The notes: generated from the letters alone by a model not told the origin. A stretch of DNA of 64,000 nucleotides from Nymphalis io (GCF_905147045.1 NC_065900.1:12172501-12236500), one strand, 5' to 3'; positions 54,201 through 63,436 are shown, counted from the stretch's first letter. Translations and numbers: made by a program.

Positions 54201-55630
54201 GAGACCGCGAATCGGCAAGCGCAGCGTAGGGCGCCCTCCAGCCAGGTAGACCGACGACCTTAAGAAGGTGGCGGGCACCAACTGGATGCGGAAGGCGGAG
54301 GACAGGGAGCTTTGGCACACCTTGGAAGAGGCCTATGTTCAGCAGTGGACAACGATTGGCTGTTGATTGATTGAATGAAATCAAATCAAATCAATTCAAA
54401 TTCAAACAAATCAATCACATCAAATTATATTATATTAGATTAAATTAAATCTTCCAGTTTATAGTTGATGGTTAAAATAAGGGCTGCGATGGAATTACCC
54501 GTGAGTGCATGTACGTCAAAATTTATAACAGACATAAAAGTTGGTCACAATATTCAAATGACCCATCGATAAGTTTTGTAAGAAATGTTAACCAATTCTT
54601 ATATCGCCAATGCGCCATCAAGCTTAGGAACTAAGGTATTGTGTGGATGTGTATGTTAAGTGGCTACATTGTCTCATTAACTCTTCAAACCAAAACATAA
54701 TACTAATTATTGCTGTTAGGCGGTACAGTATATGATGAGTGGACGGTATCTAGCCTGGTGGGCTTGCACAAGCCCTACCACCAAGTAAGTAATACTAACA
54801 ATGCCGTTTTTAAACCTACTTTTTAATCATATTTCCTTTCCATCTATATGTTTCAACGTCAATAATTAAATGAATCAAGATCGAACCTGCGATTTTGACA
54901 TCGCTAACCCATGTGCCGTTGAGCTTTTAAGGCAACGATAAAACGATTCAACGAATAAGTACAAATAAAAGTTGAAATTAATTGAATTCATAATAATGGA
55001 TTTTGCTACGTTCATTAGCAAGAACTTCACTCGATCAGATCATTCACATACACATATCTTGTGTCTCTCTTCGATAAAGGTTGAAATTTGAGATAGGTAA
55101 TCAAGGCTACTTTAATGGCCACTGTGATATTCAAAACATGGATATCTGTTAACATTTGTCAACACTTCCAAAAATCAGTTCCCAGGGTCTATGGGCGTTG
55201 GTGAACACTTACCATCAGGTGGCCCATATGCTCGTCCGCCTTCCTGTTCTATAAAAAAAAAATAAGATTCCTTGACACCTACAACAGCGTTGTTGAAAAA
55301 AAAAGACGCGCGCTAATTTTAAAACCGCCATTTTGTTGGTGGAGTGAAAGGTATTCAATTTATTATTGGCGTGACTTGTGATTTGTTCAATGTATTCAAT
55401 TGTTTTATTTGTTTTTTTAAGATTCATTGAATGCATGCAAATTGCATTAAATTTGTTTAATTCGGAATTCTAGTCTGTTTCACTTCTGGATGCTGAATAT
55501 ATTGTATCGATATATATATAATGAGAGCTATGAAAACGGACGAATAAAAGTAAAAAGGTACAAAGGTCGTACTCACCGGCATGATGCAGCGCAGTCTCAA
55601 AGGGCGCTCGCTGCAGGCGTTCTTTCCTCT
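27237..55630 (-). CDS. Gene C: SV2-like MFS transporter with a 19.7-kb intron
   Basis: Exons: 55630-55577, 35910-35749, 35315-35171, 34973-34834, 34146-33899, 33479-33280, 32928-32802, 32480-32348, 31053-30894, 29944-29817, 27295-27237 (TAA 27239-27237). The frame is open for 517 codons plus stop. Seen: PFETALHHAG then YGCFQWLL into TM1, SYFWGNLADARGRRK (loop 2-3 motif), PFPESPRYLL after TM6, an acidic cytoplasmic linker (DGEEEEVV), a luminal loop between TM7 and TM8 with an NVT sequon, CEIFPTKVA before TM11, and GRVGAIVGN in TM11. These match SV2-like proteins more closely than genes A or B do. The remote first listed exon is supported by phase and by matching the end of exon 1 in A and B. 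It begins in phase after an unseen base, so an upstream exon with the start codon must exist. Confidence 0.9.
27953..27964. repeat. Left target-site duplication of the RTE insert
   Basis: TGAGTTAACGTT, identical to 29477-29488. Confidence 0.85.
27965..29459 (+). pseudogene. RTE reverse transcriptase fragment with one nonsense codon
   Basis: Motifs in order: NNKAPGDDG, NYRPISLLSH, EQAGFRKGFSTIDHI, AFVDYERAFDSIE, GVRQGDVISPKLF and LRFADDIVIMAE (the FADD active site), then the RTE C-terminal KLKWQWAGHIARR, GRPPTRWTDDLERVAGSRW and QQWTSFG. The frame is open except for TGA at 29073-29075, where the family has Trp (GSET-W-SLAMGL). The apparent ATG at 27933 lies outside the insert, upstream of the target duplication, so it is a chance start. 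Few lesions suggest a recent insertion. Confidence 0.93.
27965..29476 (+). mobile_element. RTE-clade LINE, 5'-truncated, with target duplication
   Basis: The insert is bounded by 12-bp direct repeats TGAGTTAACGTT at 27953-27964 and 29477-29488 and ends in an (ATG)n tail (about 29461-29476), typical of RTE elements. It holds the C-terminal two thirds of the reverse transcriptase ORF and lacks the endonuclease part. It lies in the last intron of gene C, in the opposite direction to that gene. Confidence 0.9.
29477..29488. repeat. Right target-site duplication of the RTE insert
   Basis: TGAGTTAACGTT, directly after the ATG-repeat tail. Confidence 0.85.
29495..29580 (-). pseudogene. Degraded partial copy of gene C exon 11
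   Basis: The minus strand reads LLFGNQFILMPIYMFGAL followed by GTGAGTATAAC, matching the end of exon 11 of gene C (PIYMFGALLI, then GTGAGTATAAC) about 310 bp away. Similarity continues into the intron side (AGTTAAC...AGTTATACTCAC in both). The copy lacks about five codons between FG and PIYMFG and does not match the first half of the exon. It is probably a remnant of a small tandem duplication; use as an alternative last segment cannot be excluded because a donor is kept. Confidence 0.6.
30005..30216 (+). mobile_element. R1 repeat, 5'-truncated and diverged
   Basis: Begins in the middle of the family (GTAAGAAATATTGACC, CATCGCCAATGCG) and ends TCTTCCACCAAGTAA. It starts about 60 bp upstream of exon 11 of gene C, in intron 10. 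Confidence 0.75.
30367..30610 (+). mobile_element. R1 repeat, 3' end missing
   Basis: Starts AGAATAGGAAGGCGGACGAG and stops after GGTAGAATATCTGATCAGT; the last ~50 bp are absent. Same intron as the copy at 30005. Confidence 0.8.
31460..31560 (+). mobile_element. R6 'GCGAAGCCGCGGGCG' repeat fragment
   Basis: ATGAAATTTTGCATACATGT TG ... GGGCGAAGCCGCGGGCGAAA, the well-known end of a lepidopteran interspersed repeat. Confidence 0.6.
31818..32113 (+). mobile_element. R1 repeat, full copy, young subfamily (intron 9 of gene C)
   Basis: Almost the same as 16901-17196 over its full length, including CTTATAGCCAATGCG and GTATTGCTGTTTTGCGG. Confidence 0.88.
36303..36452 (+). mobile_element. R1 repeat, left half of a split copy
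   Basis: From the T-run and AGAATAGGAAGGTGG to AACTAAGATTTT, where the LINE at 36453-37709 interrupts it. Confidence 0.85.
36453..37709 (-). mobile_element. CR1/Jockey-like LINE, 5'-truncated, inside an older repeat
   Basis: A minus-strand LINE begins just before the reverse transcriptase active site and ends in an ATAAA-type repeat tail (TTTATTTATT... on the plus strand at 36451-36470). It splits one copy of the R1 repeat: the left half ends AACTAAGATTTT and the right half resumes TTTTATGTCCC at about 37710. The shared TTTTAT is probably the target duplication. It lies in the long intron of gene C, in the same orientation as the gene. Confidence 0.88.
36809..37709 (-). pseudogene. LINE reverse transcriptase C-terminal fragment
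   Basis: The open frame runs from the truncation point to the stop at 36809, about 300 codons: SSLYHLYADDLQIYSQ (YADD active site), LRVNPNKTRVLIIG, NLGISFDQHLSWEPQI, LLLPILDYADACYLDL, KLERLQNLCIRFIFGLRKYD and LKWLPIRLRR. This is the thumb and C-terminus of CR1/Jockey-type enzymes. There is no internal stop, so it is fairly young, but the fingers and palm upstream of YADD are absent. Confidence 0.88.
37710..37858 (+). mobile_element. R1 repeat, right half of a split copy
   Basis: Resumes TTTTATGTCCCTTGTGCC and runs to CCCTACCACCAGT. Joined to 36303-36452 it gives one normal R1 copy. Confidence 0.85.
38192..38489 (+). mobile_element. R1 repeat, full copy, young subfamily
   Basis: Full length with the TTATAGCCAATGCG variant. 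It lies 330 bp from the split copy, in the long intron of gene C. Confidence 0.88.
38490..43137. other. Part of the long intron of gene C, mostly featureless
   Basis: No exon of any recognised family on either strand. 38640-38830 resembles part of an unrecognised repeat (GGGTTACAGGGTAATATGTC, then CAATAGCTATCAAATGACCC). A scrap of R1 lies at about 41800-41865. The rest is AT-rich. Confidence 0.5.
41595..41632. repeat. AT/CA dinucleotide repeat
   Basis: ACACATATATATATATATAC ACATATATATA, two blocks of alternating purine-pyrimidine. Confidence 0.7.
43138..43427 (-). mobile_element. R1 repeat, full copy, minus orientation
   Basis: Reverse of the family: GGTAGGACTT ... GGTACCACCCACTCATCAGA ... 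AGGTGGCCCATATGCTAGTC ... CCTATTCT. It belongs to the older CATCGCCAATG group. Confidence 0.85.
44060..44165 (-). pseudogene. LINE reverse transcriptase fragment (GVSQGSVL box)
   Basis: The minus strand reads FGVLLTGVSQGSVLCPLLMF, the motif 4 region of non-LTR reverse transcriptases (usual form GVPQGSVLGPLLF), followed by IFIDAIVTY. No other RT motif was found nearby, so it is a short relic. Confidence 0.7.
46733..47024 (+). mobile_element. R1 repeat, full copy, older subfamily
   Basis: Starts AAAGAATCGGTATGCAGACG and ends GCCCTACTATCAGT, with scattered substitutions. Confidence 0.83.
47465..47685 (-). mobile_element. R4 SINE-like repeat, partial
   Basis: GTCCGATGGGATGGCAATCC GACACGACCGGAAAG ... 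GGCACGGAGTGTACACACTT ... CCGGGCTGCTACT. Confidence 0.7.
48945..49090 (-). mobile_element. R4 SINE-like repeat, partial
   Basis: AGATATATTATAGTGCTCAA GTGTGTGCGCAAACACAGG, the centre of the family; the 3' part is unclear. Confidence 0.55.
49318..49600 (+). mobile_element. R3 tRNA-like SINE, full copy with internal foldback
   Basis: GGGCCGATTGGCGTGGTTGG (A-box region), GGGTTCGATTCCCAGCCAGG (B box), then the body ending AATGTCCCAGAATATTATTA. It contains a perfect 20-bp inverted repeat not seen in the other copies. Confidence 0.87.
49392..49436. repeat. 20-bp perfect inverted repeat within an R3 SINE
   Basis: ACATTTTTGTGCATGAACAT, CAGAC, ATGTTCATGCACAAAAATGT. Other R3 copies have only one arm here. 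Confidence 0.85.
49668..49752 (-). mobile_element. R1 repeat, 5' end only, minus orientation
   Basis: Reverse of the first ~85 bp: TACGATGCCAATGTCTATGG ... GGTGGCCCATATGCTCGTCC ... AAAAAAA. Confidence 0.8.
49753..52449. other. Part of the long intron of gene C
   Basis: No gene recognised; one hairpin at 50996. A GC-richer patch at 51400-51560 has no readable coding frame. Confidence 0.5.
50996..51037. repeat. 19-bp-arm hairpin
   Basis: Arms 50996-51014 and 51019-51037 around CCCC, one mismatch: GCAAAAACTGGAA / TTCCAGTTTTTGC. Confidence 0.8.
52450..52749 (-). mobile_element. R2 tRNA-like SINE, full copy
   Basis: Closely similar to 14379-14680 along its length, with both internal promoter-like boxes. 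Confidence 0.85.
52795..52834. repeat. 16-bp-arm perfect hairpin
   Basis: ATAAGTAAAACACAGA, loop CATACATA, TCTGTGTTTTACTTAT. It starts about 45 bp after the R2 SINE at 52450. Confidence 0.8.
53951..54375 (+). pseudogene. RTE-like LINE 3' fragment, C-terminal RT domain
   Basis: Reads AITYGAETWTLTAGL, VAQRVMERAMLGGSL, RLKWQWAGHVCRR and GRPPAR, then TAG at 54247-54249 in place of the family Trp, then TDDLKKVAGTNWMRKAEDRE. It is homologous to the end of the RTE copy at 29.1-29.46 kb but belongs to a different subfamily, shared with 23124-23270. It ends near TTGATTGATTGAATG. Strongly 5'-truncated. Confidence 0.85.
54575..54786 (+). mobile_element. R1 repeat, diverged, 5'-truncated
   Basis: GTAAGAAATGTTAACCAATT ... 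ATCGCCAATGCGCCATCAAG ... CCCTACCACCAAGTAAGT, with many changes. Confidence 0.7.
55185..55262 (-). mobile_element. R1 repeat, 5' end only, minus orientation
   Basis: GGTCTATGGGCGTTGGTG ... GGTGGCCCATATGCTCGTCC ... TTCTATAAAAAAAAA. It directly precedes the R7 repeat at 55265. Confidence 0.78.
55265..55505 (+). repeat. R7 repeat, copy 2
   Basis: ACAGCGTTGTTG, AAGACGCGCGCTAATTTTAA, AACCGCCATTTTGTTGGTGG, ATTATTGGCGTGACTTGTGA and TTTCACTTCTGGATGCTGAA. It ends about 70 bp from the remote exon of gene C. Confidence 0.75.
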
Positions 55631-56984
55631 CTGCCAATAACACACAAATAGATTAGATACGTGCCGAAACTTGCCAAGTTCGTTCAGAATCTTGTTTACA
55701 TACGATTAATCGAACTAGTAGTAATTTGATAAAAAAGCTATTTATATTAGTTGTGCAAAAAATCTTGTAGATGGTCTGTATAGCATTGATACCACCTAAA
55801 ACCGCCTCAGTATTACTTTAAACCGATATATAAATCAAATTAAAGTTATAACCGAGAATCATATATTCCTAAACTAATGCATTTGTTTATCCTCCTCCTA
55901 TAGGAATTATTTATGCTTTCGGTGACTTGCTAAGACATCAAAGTAGCATGTACCGACAATTGCCATCGATCAGGACCAAGGATCATTTCATTTAACGTGG
56001 GGGCGTGGGCGTATGTCAAAAAAGCAAAGATATAATACACCCAACAGTGGGATATTTTAGCCATAATATGGTACCTCTTTTTTCAATTATAAGTTCAAAG
56101 TTGAAAATTAATAGAGTATTATGGTGAAGAAAAAACAAAACGAATTATTTATAAGGATATTTAAATTGAACCGCAACTGATTCATTAATATAAGATTAAT
56201 GCTAATAATAATTGATACTGAAGTAAGTTCAAGAGTATCTACCGAGTTTATTCGCTTTGTTCAGAATCCATAAGCAAAATTGATAACAATGACGATGCGA
56301 TAACTATTTTAAATCCATTTTGTGAACAATATGTTTTAAAATCAATGGCTTCCTTGCGTATTTCAATGTTTCTAAATAAATAAATAAACATTGCAGCTAA
56401 TATGTCGGTTGAAACGTTTCGTTATTTGCTTACGTTAAAAAAAATAATGTATGTGCATGTTGTTCGCTAATTTCTTCGAATGCAATAATTTAACATAAAC
56501 AAATTGAATATTAGTCACCTTTTGCAAGTCAATTGAATTATCGATACGCCGTGTTTACAAAATTTAAAAATAACCCGTGTTTAAACTCAAGGTTTATTTA
56601 TGAATTTATAAATAGATGAACGGAATGTTTTGATCAAAATCAACAGAAACATACCTACGTATTACAAATCTTATAAAATTCTTATACGGATAAACTAACT
56701 ACGAAATATTTTTTTGAAAGCTCTTTGTATAAAATTGTATTGAAAATGTACTCATCGGTGAAGACTTTAAGCTTTACATATATAAAAAAAAAAAAACAAA
56801 ATATTATATAGATCTAAGGCTATAAATTAAAAAAAAAATACTTTTCTGATCGAAGTGTGTATTCTACAGTGAGGTAATATTAATTGTCTTTTGTCGTACG
56901 TGCAATCTAAATTGGCCGGGTCGAAGTTAGGCGATTAATAATAATGACAGCACGATTTAATTGGTTAATTAAAAGGGTGAAAAA

Positions 56985-57090
56985 GACGTTCTAGTCAGTA
57001 GAATATACATTTCGAACCGGTAATAGTTTTACATTTAATTTAATACTATAACATGAGGTTCAAAAGTGCCCTTACTTGAATGCAAAGTTT
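56985..57090 (+). mobile_element. R5 repeat, diverged
   Basis: GTAGAATATACATTTCGAAC CGGTAATAG ... CAAAAGTGCCCTTACTTGAA. Confidence 0.6.
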
Positions 57091-58014
57091 CCACAAACAA
57101 TAATCGTTAAAAGTAAAAAGATAACGTAAGTTTGCGGTTGTCCTATAGCTGGATCTTCTTTCTTCTTGAGATAAGGGTCTAGAGCGTATTCCATCATGCT
57201 ATTCTAATGCGTATTGGTGGATACAATACGATATTTTTCTTTAACTGCGAGAACGATATAATTAAACAGCTTCGTTAAAAATACTTCAAAATAGACGATG
57301 ACAGACCAAGAAATATGACTTCGAATATAAGATAATTAGTATATTAGTTTTTTTACATAATACATAATTAGTTTAAAGTTTAATGAACTCTGAGGCAGGT
57401 GTGAGACGACCACGCTGCCATTGACAAATAGAACACAAATAACTGCCCTAGACCAAACCTCGTCCGTGAAACGTTTGATCTCGAATGATTGACGCTTCAT
57501 TATTAAGATCAACCGTTTCGAGCCCATAGATAAGATATTTAACTGACTAATTTCTTTAACTGTAGACAATGATTGAAATATGTTTGTCTAAATCAGGCGG
57601 TGACGCTAACACGATCGTGAAATCTCAGAAATTAGTTCTTACAGAATAACGCTGATGATATATAAATAAAATGAAGGAGACGAAGACATCGAATCGTTTT
57701 TGAAGCGGAGCACAAACATTTGGCCTAGATATATACACAAAAATATAAAAAATGAGTACAAGCTATCCATAAATACATAATGTAACATCAAATATTGCTC
57801 AGTGTAAAATGCTTGGTTAATTATATATATTTTTAATGGTTATACATATACATATTTTTATTAAATAGTATAATATAATATTTGTTAATAGTAAATTTTA
57901 TTTAATAAAATATAATTTACGTTTCTTTATATATTAATAAAAATGAAATAAAAATTAAACTAATCACTTTGGTTTAAATAGTTACATTACAGTCATGTCA
58001 CAGGATAAGATAGA

Positions 58015-58095
58015 ATTTAAATTTACTACCGGGTTAGAATGTAGATTCTACCGTAGAACCGTCAAAAAACTCAATACTTATTATTTTTCTCAAAA
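58015..58095 (-). mobile_element. R5 repeat fragment
   Basis: TACTACCGGGTTAGAATGTA GATTCTACCGTAGAA, the reverse of the conserved core. Confidence 0.55.
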
Positions 58096-61000
58096 TGAAA
58101 TTTCATTGAACGAAAAGTCAAGCATATTTAAAAACATCTTTTTTTGTTAAAAAAAACATGTATGGTGTTGACTGTTGAGTAGGACGTCTGGAGTCAAACC
58201 TGGGTGTAGAATCAAGTCATGCTAACCATAAAAATGCATCGAAAATGATCCAACATGTGAAATTTTAAGTCGGTTTAAGAATATTTGACCTAAACAAACT
58301 TACAAACAAACATTACAAGTAAAATAAAAGCTTATCAAAGTTCTGTATGAAAATCAAGATATAACTTCACCCTTACTATAAGTCTTTTATATACTTATTT
58401 TTATACATAAGATTTACATTTATCAATAGGCAAAAATAAAAGTTCTAATTTATATATTACAATATTTATAAAACGAATTATAAAACCCATTCGAAAAACA
58501 GCTAAAAGAGAAATAAATTTGTAATTTTAAATAACGAACGCAATAAAATCAACATGAAAAATAAATCCAACAAAACGTGAAATATCCATTTGTTTGACCT
58601 AATTACTTTAATGCTTTCAATTGAAAGAAAACGGATTGAAACCAGATCTTTTGAGAAACGAGCTGATTAATTTCAGATCACGGACCTTCCAGCACATTCA
58701 CACTCGGTACAGCTAGTATAAACTGGTAAATACTAGTTTAATCGCCATATGGTGTCCAGATCGGTTGAGATGTTTTTAAGACATTGATGGTGCAATTAAT
58801 ATTAACTGACATTAACTCGTGGCTTTGTTTATGTTTTATTATGAATCATAAATTATGATACTTGGTAAAACTTTGAAGTGACTTTCCTTAATTTTATTTT
58901 AATGAAAGGAAACCGAAAAATGAGGAACACATTTTTATACAACAACAACATTTTTATTTCTTTAGCTTTTAACTTTTAGCTACATATCGTATCAAATGCG
59001 ATTACTTTTGGGAATAGTTTAACCTCACTGATAAGTAAATGCACGTTAGTTAGGGCTTAGGTCTTAATATACATTAGTTTCATTCTATATTTATAGAAAT
59101 ATATTGACATAAAGAAAACTTCGGTTAAGAAAGAAATAATATATTTACATTCATACATAACTTGAAATGACAACTTTATAACAAATGCAAGTAAAAGTTA
59201 TAATGGCCTGTAAAACCCACAGCTGGACAAAGATTGGGACATCGCAAACAAATCGAAACGTTGTCCCGTAGCCATTGTCTTATTGTTTAATTCAATTAAT
59301 GTGAGATGGAATTTATTCTACCAAGTTGCTTCAGTGTAACCAATCCGGGTTAAAAGTGTGGCTGAATTTCACCCGAGACATGGAGATTTCCTCGCAACAC
59401 TTACTCCTGAAAGTGAGATGATTTGTATGTGTGTGTGTGTTGAGTGAGAAACAAAAATTAAACATTAAAAAGCATAATAATGCATCAATTTGGATGCGCG
59501 AACTTTATTAAAATACACTGGACCATCTCAGACAATAACAAGAAAAATCTATGCCCGGCGGGTGAATATTAAAAAAGTATATATAAACTTTTAACCGAAT
59601 TTTAAAAAATGAAGGGTTTCTCTATTCGTCTGCATATATGTATATATATGTATCATATACGTTCGTGTATAACTTCTTCATTTACCGATTTAAATAATTA
59701 TTTTTGAGTTAGATTCGGAGAAGCTTCGAAGTGGTCTTATTTACATTTCATAAAAATATTAATTGGACTATTATAATTTGTTACAACGAAAAAAATAATA
59801 AATTACACATAATCTTTCATATTAACGCGAAATATTATCAATAAAGAAACGTTCGCTTTAGTCATTTTTGTTTTCCGAGTAAAACGACTGCGACCTCAAA
59901 ATGTTGCAGAAAATATTTACCTAATTTCTATTGATACGAACTCGTATGAACTCGTGTTTAATTAGTTTTTGAAATCTTTTTTTTTAAACTTGTCGATGTT
60001 TTTAGATAAAGATCTCACGAAGCGATAGCCGGTTCACAAACAAACAGTTTAACAATACGAGACGCCATTGTTATGTCTGCAGTTAATGGACCGTATGCTG
60101 ATTTGTTTCACTTAGACGTTAGTAACTTTGTTATCATTGCCTCTTTCCTCTCCGGATATACCTAAATAGGTCTCATACGATTGGTTTATAAAACTTTCAT
60201 CCTCGAGTCGAGTCCCGATGACTGAAACAATATATTTATTTGGTGATTCAAAGGAGAAGGAAAATGTCGTGAGAAAACCTGCATCTGTCAGATGGAAATC
60301 TTCTGCATGTGTATCCCGACTTTCCCATATCTACTTGCTATTAAACTTAAGTATATATTACTTGCTATTAATTTAAAATACATTTTTTGATCTCAAACTC
60401 AACAAAGTTTCATCACAATCGGATGAATGGAATTCGTAGAGGACACACATACAAACATTCATCTTTATTTATTAATTGTTTTATTTTGAATTTAACCAAA
60501 AAGTACTAGTCAAATAAATATAAAAAAAATGCATAAGGAAAGCTTATAGTTTCCAGATTCCCATACGTTACACAGTGTAAATAATAAATAAGATAAAGTT
60601 ATTTAAAAACTCAAGCTGCTGAAAAAATAGCCATTCCAGCCTCAGATAACATTGATAAAACAGATACAATGAATTTGCATAAAGTTCCCGAAATTTATGA
60701 TATTTCGAATTTTTTATTTTTAACTCTTTAGATATGTAAAATAAAACTAAATGCTTCTGTCGGTCAGTTTCAGCGTAATTTCTCTTAAAGTAATGAAACG
60801 AAAATAGTTTATAATCGTTATCATTTAGTAAACTAAAGTTTTTCCAAGTCTGAACACTCAACAAACGAATTGATCAAATATTCCCAGGAACGTTCATCAG
60901 CGAAATATTTTATCTCGTATTTATCTTTAGCTTCCATATCAACTTTAATTAACTCTCATGAAACTTGCGGCTAATCGTTGGCTAACCTCGCCGCGGCCGA

Positions 61001-61439
61001 ACAAATCTGGTTATAACTGGATTCGTCTAGATATAGCCTGATCAATGCACCCTGTTCGAAACAGACATTGATAGGCTGATAGCAATCAGTGGTTACCGAT
61101 TTTGAAAACAACTTCAAAGAACACTAGAGATCAAAATATACCTTAAAATTCTACTCTGTGTACGTTTCGATTTGTTTCTTCTGTTTTATCATACTTGCCT
61201 ACGTCATTGCTAGCAATATTAATTACGGCTTCGACCTCGTAAAATTAAAGTGTTATCATTAATAGATTTAAGAGTTTTGCTTTTATTAAACTCTAATAAA
61301 TCATTGAGGAACAGTTTTGTGAAAAACTATCGTTACTAATATACTAGATAATGTTTTAGTCATATACGAAGGCGTGTCGTATCCATGGGGTACTTGTCGT
61401 ATAGGTTTAATTCCTGTACTTTTATGTTTATTAAAATAT

Positions 61440-61592
61440 TAAATACATGTTTTCGCCCGCGGCTTCACTCGTGTATTAAGGGTCGGGGAGCAGATGTTAG
61501 GTATAAAAAAGCCTTGTCCTTCGAATTCAAGCTTACTTTATACCAAATTCAGTGGTTTATGGTGAAAGCGTGACAGTCAGACAGACAAATAT
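61440..61592 (-). mobile_element. R6 repeat, minus orientation
   Basis: TTTTCGCCCGCGGCTTCACT CG ... TATACCAAATTCAGTGG ... GGTGAAAGCGTGACAGTCAG ACAGAC. Confidence 0.7.
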
Positions 61593-61929
61593 GTAGATGA
61601 CATTAATACGTCCCATTATTTTGTTGCCGAAAAGAAGCATCAGACAGATATTTGTCTTCGTCTGATCTTAACAGCAAATATAAAATAGTTTTCTTTGGGA
61701 TAACCAGAATTATCAAAATTCTCCATATAAAAAATGATTGAATGAAAAATTGATCAACCGTTATAAATCTGCACTAACCGATTATAGACAGCGGTATAAC
61801 TATGTCATTAATGTAACATGAGCTCATGAAAACCCCAGACGTCCACTGGCGACGCGACTCCCACCCCCCGTGAACCGTCTGGAAGGGCTCATAACACTCA
61901 CAATTGCTTTAATATATACATATAATTAT

Positions 61930-62080
61930 ATCGCACCAGTTACGTGTATGCATTTATGCTTTATTGCACACAAAATATATATATACAGAGATATATATTA
62001 TGTATATGAGGCGGTCTTATCGCTTGAAGACAGTAGAGATACTATTCAAGTCATGAATAAAGCGGCAAAGTCCACATAAA
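61930..62080 (-). mobile_element. LINE 3' end fragment, weak
   Basis: Shares TTTATTGCACAC and GGCGGTCTTATCGCT spacing with the 3' end at 36480-36565. Most of the rest has diverged. Confidence 0.45.
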
Positions 62081-62094
62081 TTAATTAAAGAAAA

Positions 62095-62310
62095 TATAAT
62101 TTATACTAATATTATAAATGCGAAAGTAACTCTGTCTGTCTTTTACGCTTTCACGGTTAGACAACTAAGCCGATTTGGATGAAATTTGGTATAAAGCAAG
62201 CGTGAACCAAAAAAATAGGGTACTTTTTATAACAAACCAAACCAAACCAAACCAAGGGGGAATCCCCTTTCCTAACATGCGGGCGAAGCCACGGGCGAAC
62301 ACTAGACACT
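62095..62310 (+). mobile_element. R6 repeat, plus orientation
   Basis: ACTAATATTATAAATGCGAA AGTAACTCTGTCTGTC ... GATTTGGATGAAATTTGGTA ... GGCGAAGCCACGGGCGAACA CTAG. Inverted relative to 61440-61592 with 500 bp between. It includes a short (AACCA)n run near 62235. Confidence 0.75.
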
Positions 62311-62387
62311 AATATATGTACAACGCACATGCATATCAGTTCTGTCTGTGTACATAAGAAAAAAGTGATGACACACGGCGCATATTA

Positions 62388-62690
62388 ATAAATATATCAC
62401 TCACTCTCATAAACCGATGGGACCGCAAATTTGACACGACGTAAAAAGTGCCGGCGTAGGACATGCTTTATGCCCGGTTTACATTATTCCAGTCCAGCGA
62501 TCTAGTCCAGTACTGAATCCAATCCAGTTCATTCCAGTGCCGGTTTACATTTTTCCAGTAAGCAATCCAGTACTGGACTAGATCGCTGGACTGGAATAAT
62601 GTAAACCGGGCATTACATGTTTTCTGAGGCACGAGAATTTTTCGACGGAAAAAATTCCTTACTTGTACAAAGCCCTACCACCAAGTAAAG
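62388..62690 (-). mobile_element. R4 repeat split by a foldback insertion, plus R1 scrap
   Basis: AAACCGATGGGACCGCAAAT TTGACACGAC ... GGACATGCTTT precedes the 144-bp foldback, and TTACATGTTTTCTGAGGCAC follows it. At 62660-62690 is a scrap of R1 (ACAAAGCCCTACCACCAAGT). Confidence 0.6.
62470..62613. repeat. 144-bp foldback element with perfect 45-bp arms
   Basis: The arms 62470-62514 and 62569-62613 are exact reverse complements (ATGCCCGGTTTACATTATTC ... / ... GAATAATGTAAACCGGGCAT). The 54-bp loop contains a further copy of CCGGTTTACATTTTTCCAGT and repeated CCAGT. It interrupts an R4 copy, so it is probably a small mobile foldback. Confidence 0.85.
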
Positions 62691-63436
62691 TTTTTTTTTT
62701 TTTAACTACTTAGCACGATATGAATTAACACAATTCAATGGACCTTGAACCCGCTACCTTCGGTTAAAATTCTAGTTCCAATCACTTCATCTCGGCATAA
62801 ATTCTTATAATAATATTAAATTCTATGTATAAAACAATGCAATATATTACTTTATCAAAGGTTCAACTGATCTTACTCGAGAACGTATATTGTAAATATT
62901 TTGACGTGAAACTACGCCTTTGCTATTTTTAAATAATTGAAATTTATTAATTCACGATGTTCACAGTTGTATTTTGTTTACCATCATTTATAAAAACATA
63001 TCCTCATTTATTATTTATTATTAAATACTTTAGCTTTATTGTAATAGTGCTTTATAAAAATTGTGAGTACACTCAGAAACGATTCCAATCGAGAAAAATA
63101 AAAGCTGTAAATGTGTGACTTGGCTGTGCAATAAAAAAAAATCTTTTTTTTTTCTATAATATAACTATACTAATATTTTATCGTATATAATATAATAATT
63201 CGTTTATCCTGTAAACATTAATTGAAAGTACTAAAAGACAAACTACTTATATTATGCACAAATTCACGATTGTCACTTAAATAATAATAATATACACTTA
63301 AACCTGCTCCAAAAGGTGCTGCGTCTTCTAGTGTAAGTTTTATCTATATTAGCTTAGCTTAGTAGTTTTTTTCAATAAGCATTACAATAAAACAAGTTCG
63401 TTCGATACATGTACGTGGCGCTACAGGCGGCTGTAA

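Larger units (their letters stand above)
55650..61439. other. Upstream of the remote exon of gene C
   Basis: Presumably a 5' intron or the promoter region. I found R5 fragments, a diverged R2-like piece at 57150-57250 and others near 59200-59530 and 60240-60320, but no convincing exon. A minus-strand ORF at 57336-57569 matches nothing I know. Confidence 0.45.

Noticed and set aside
57336..57569. Minus-strand ORF of 77 codons as a 5' exon of gene C
   Set aside because: It has no hydrophobic or family pattern, and I see no donor placing it in phase with 55630.
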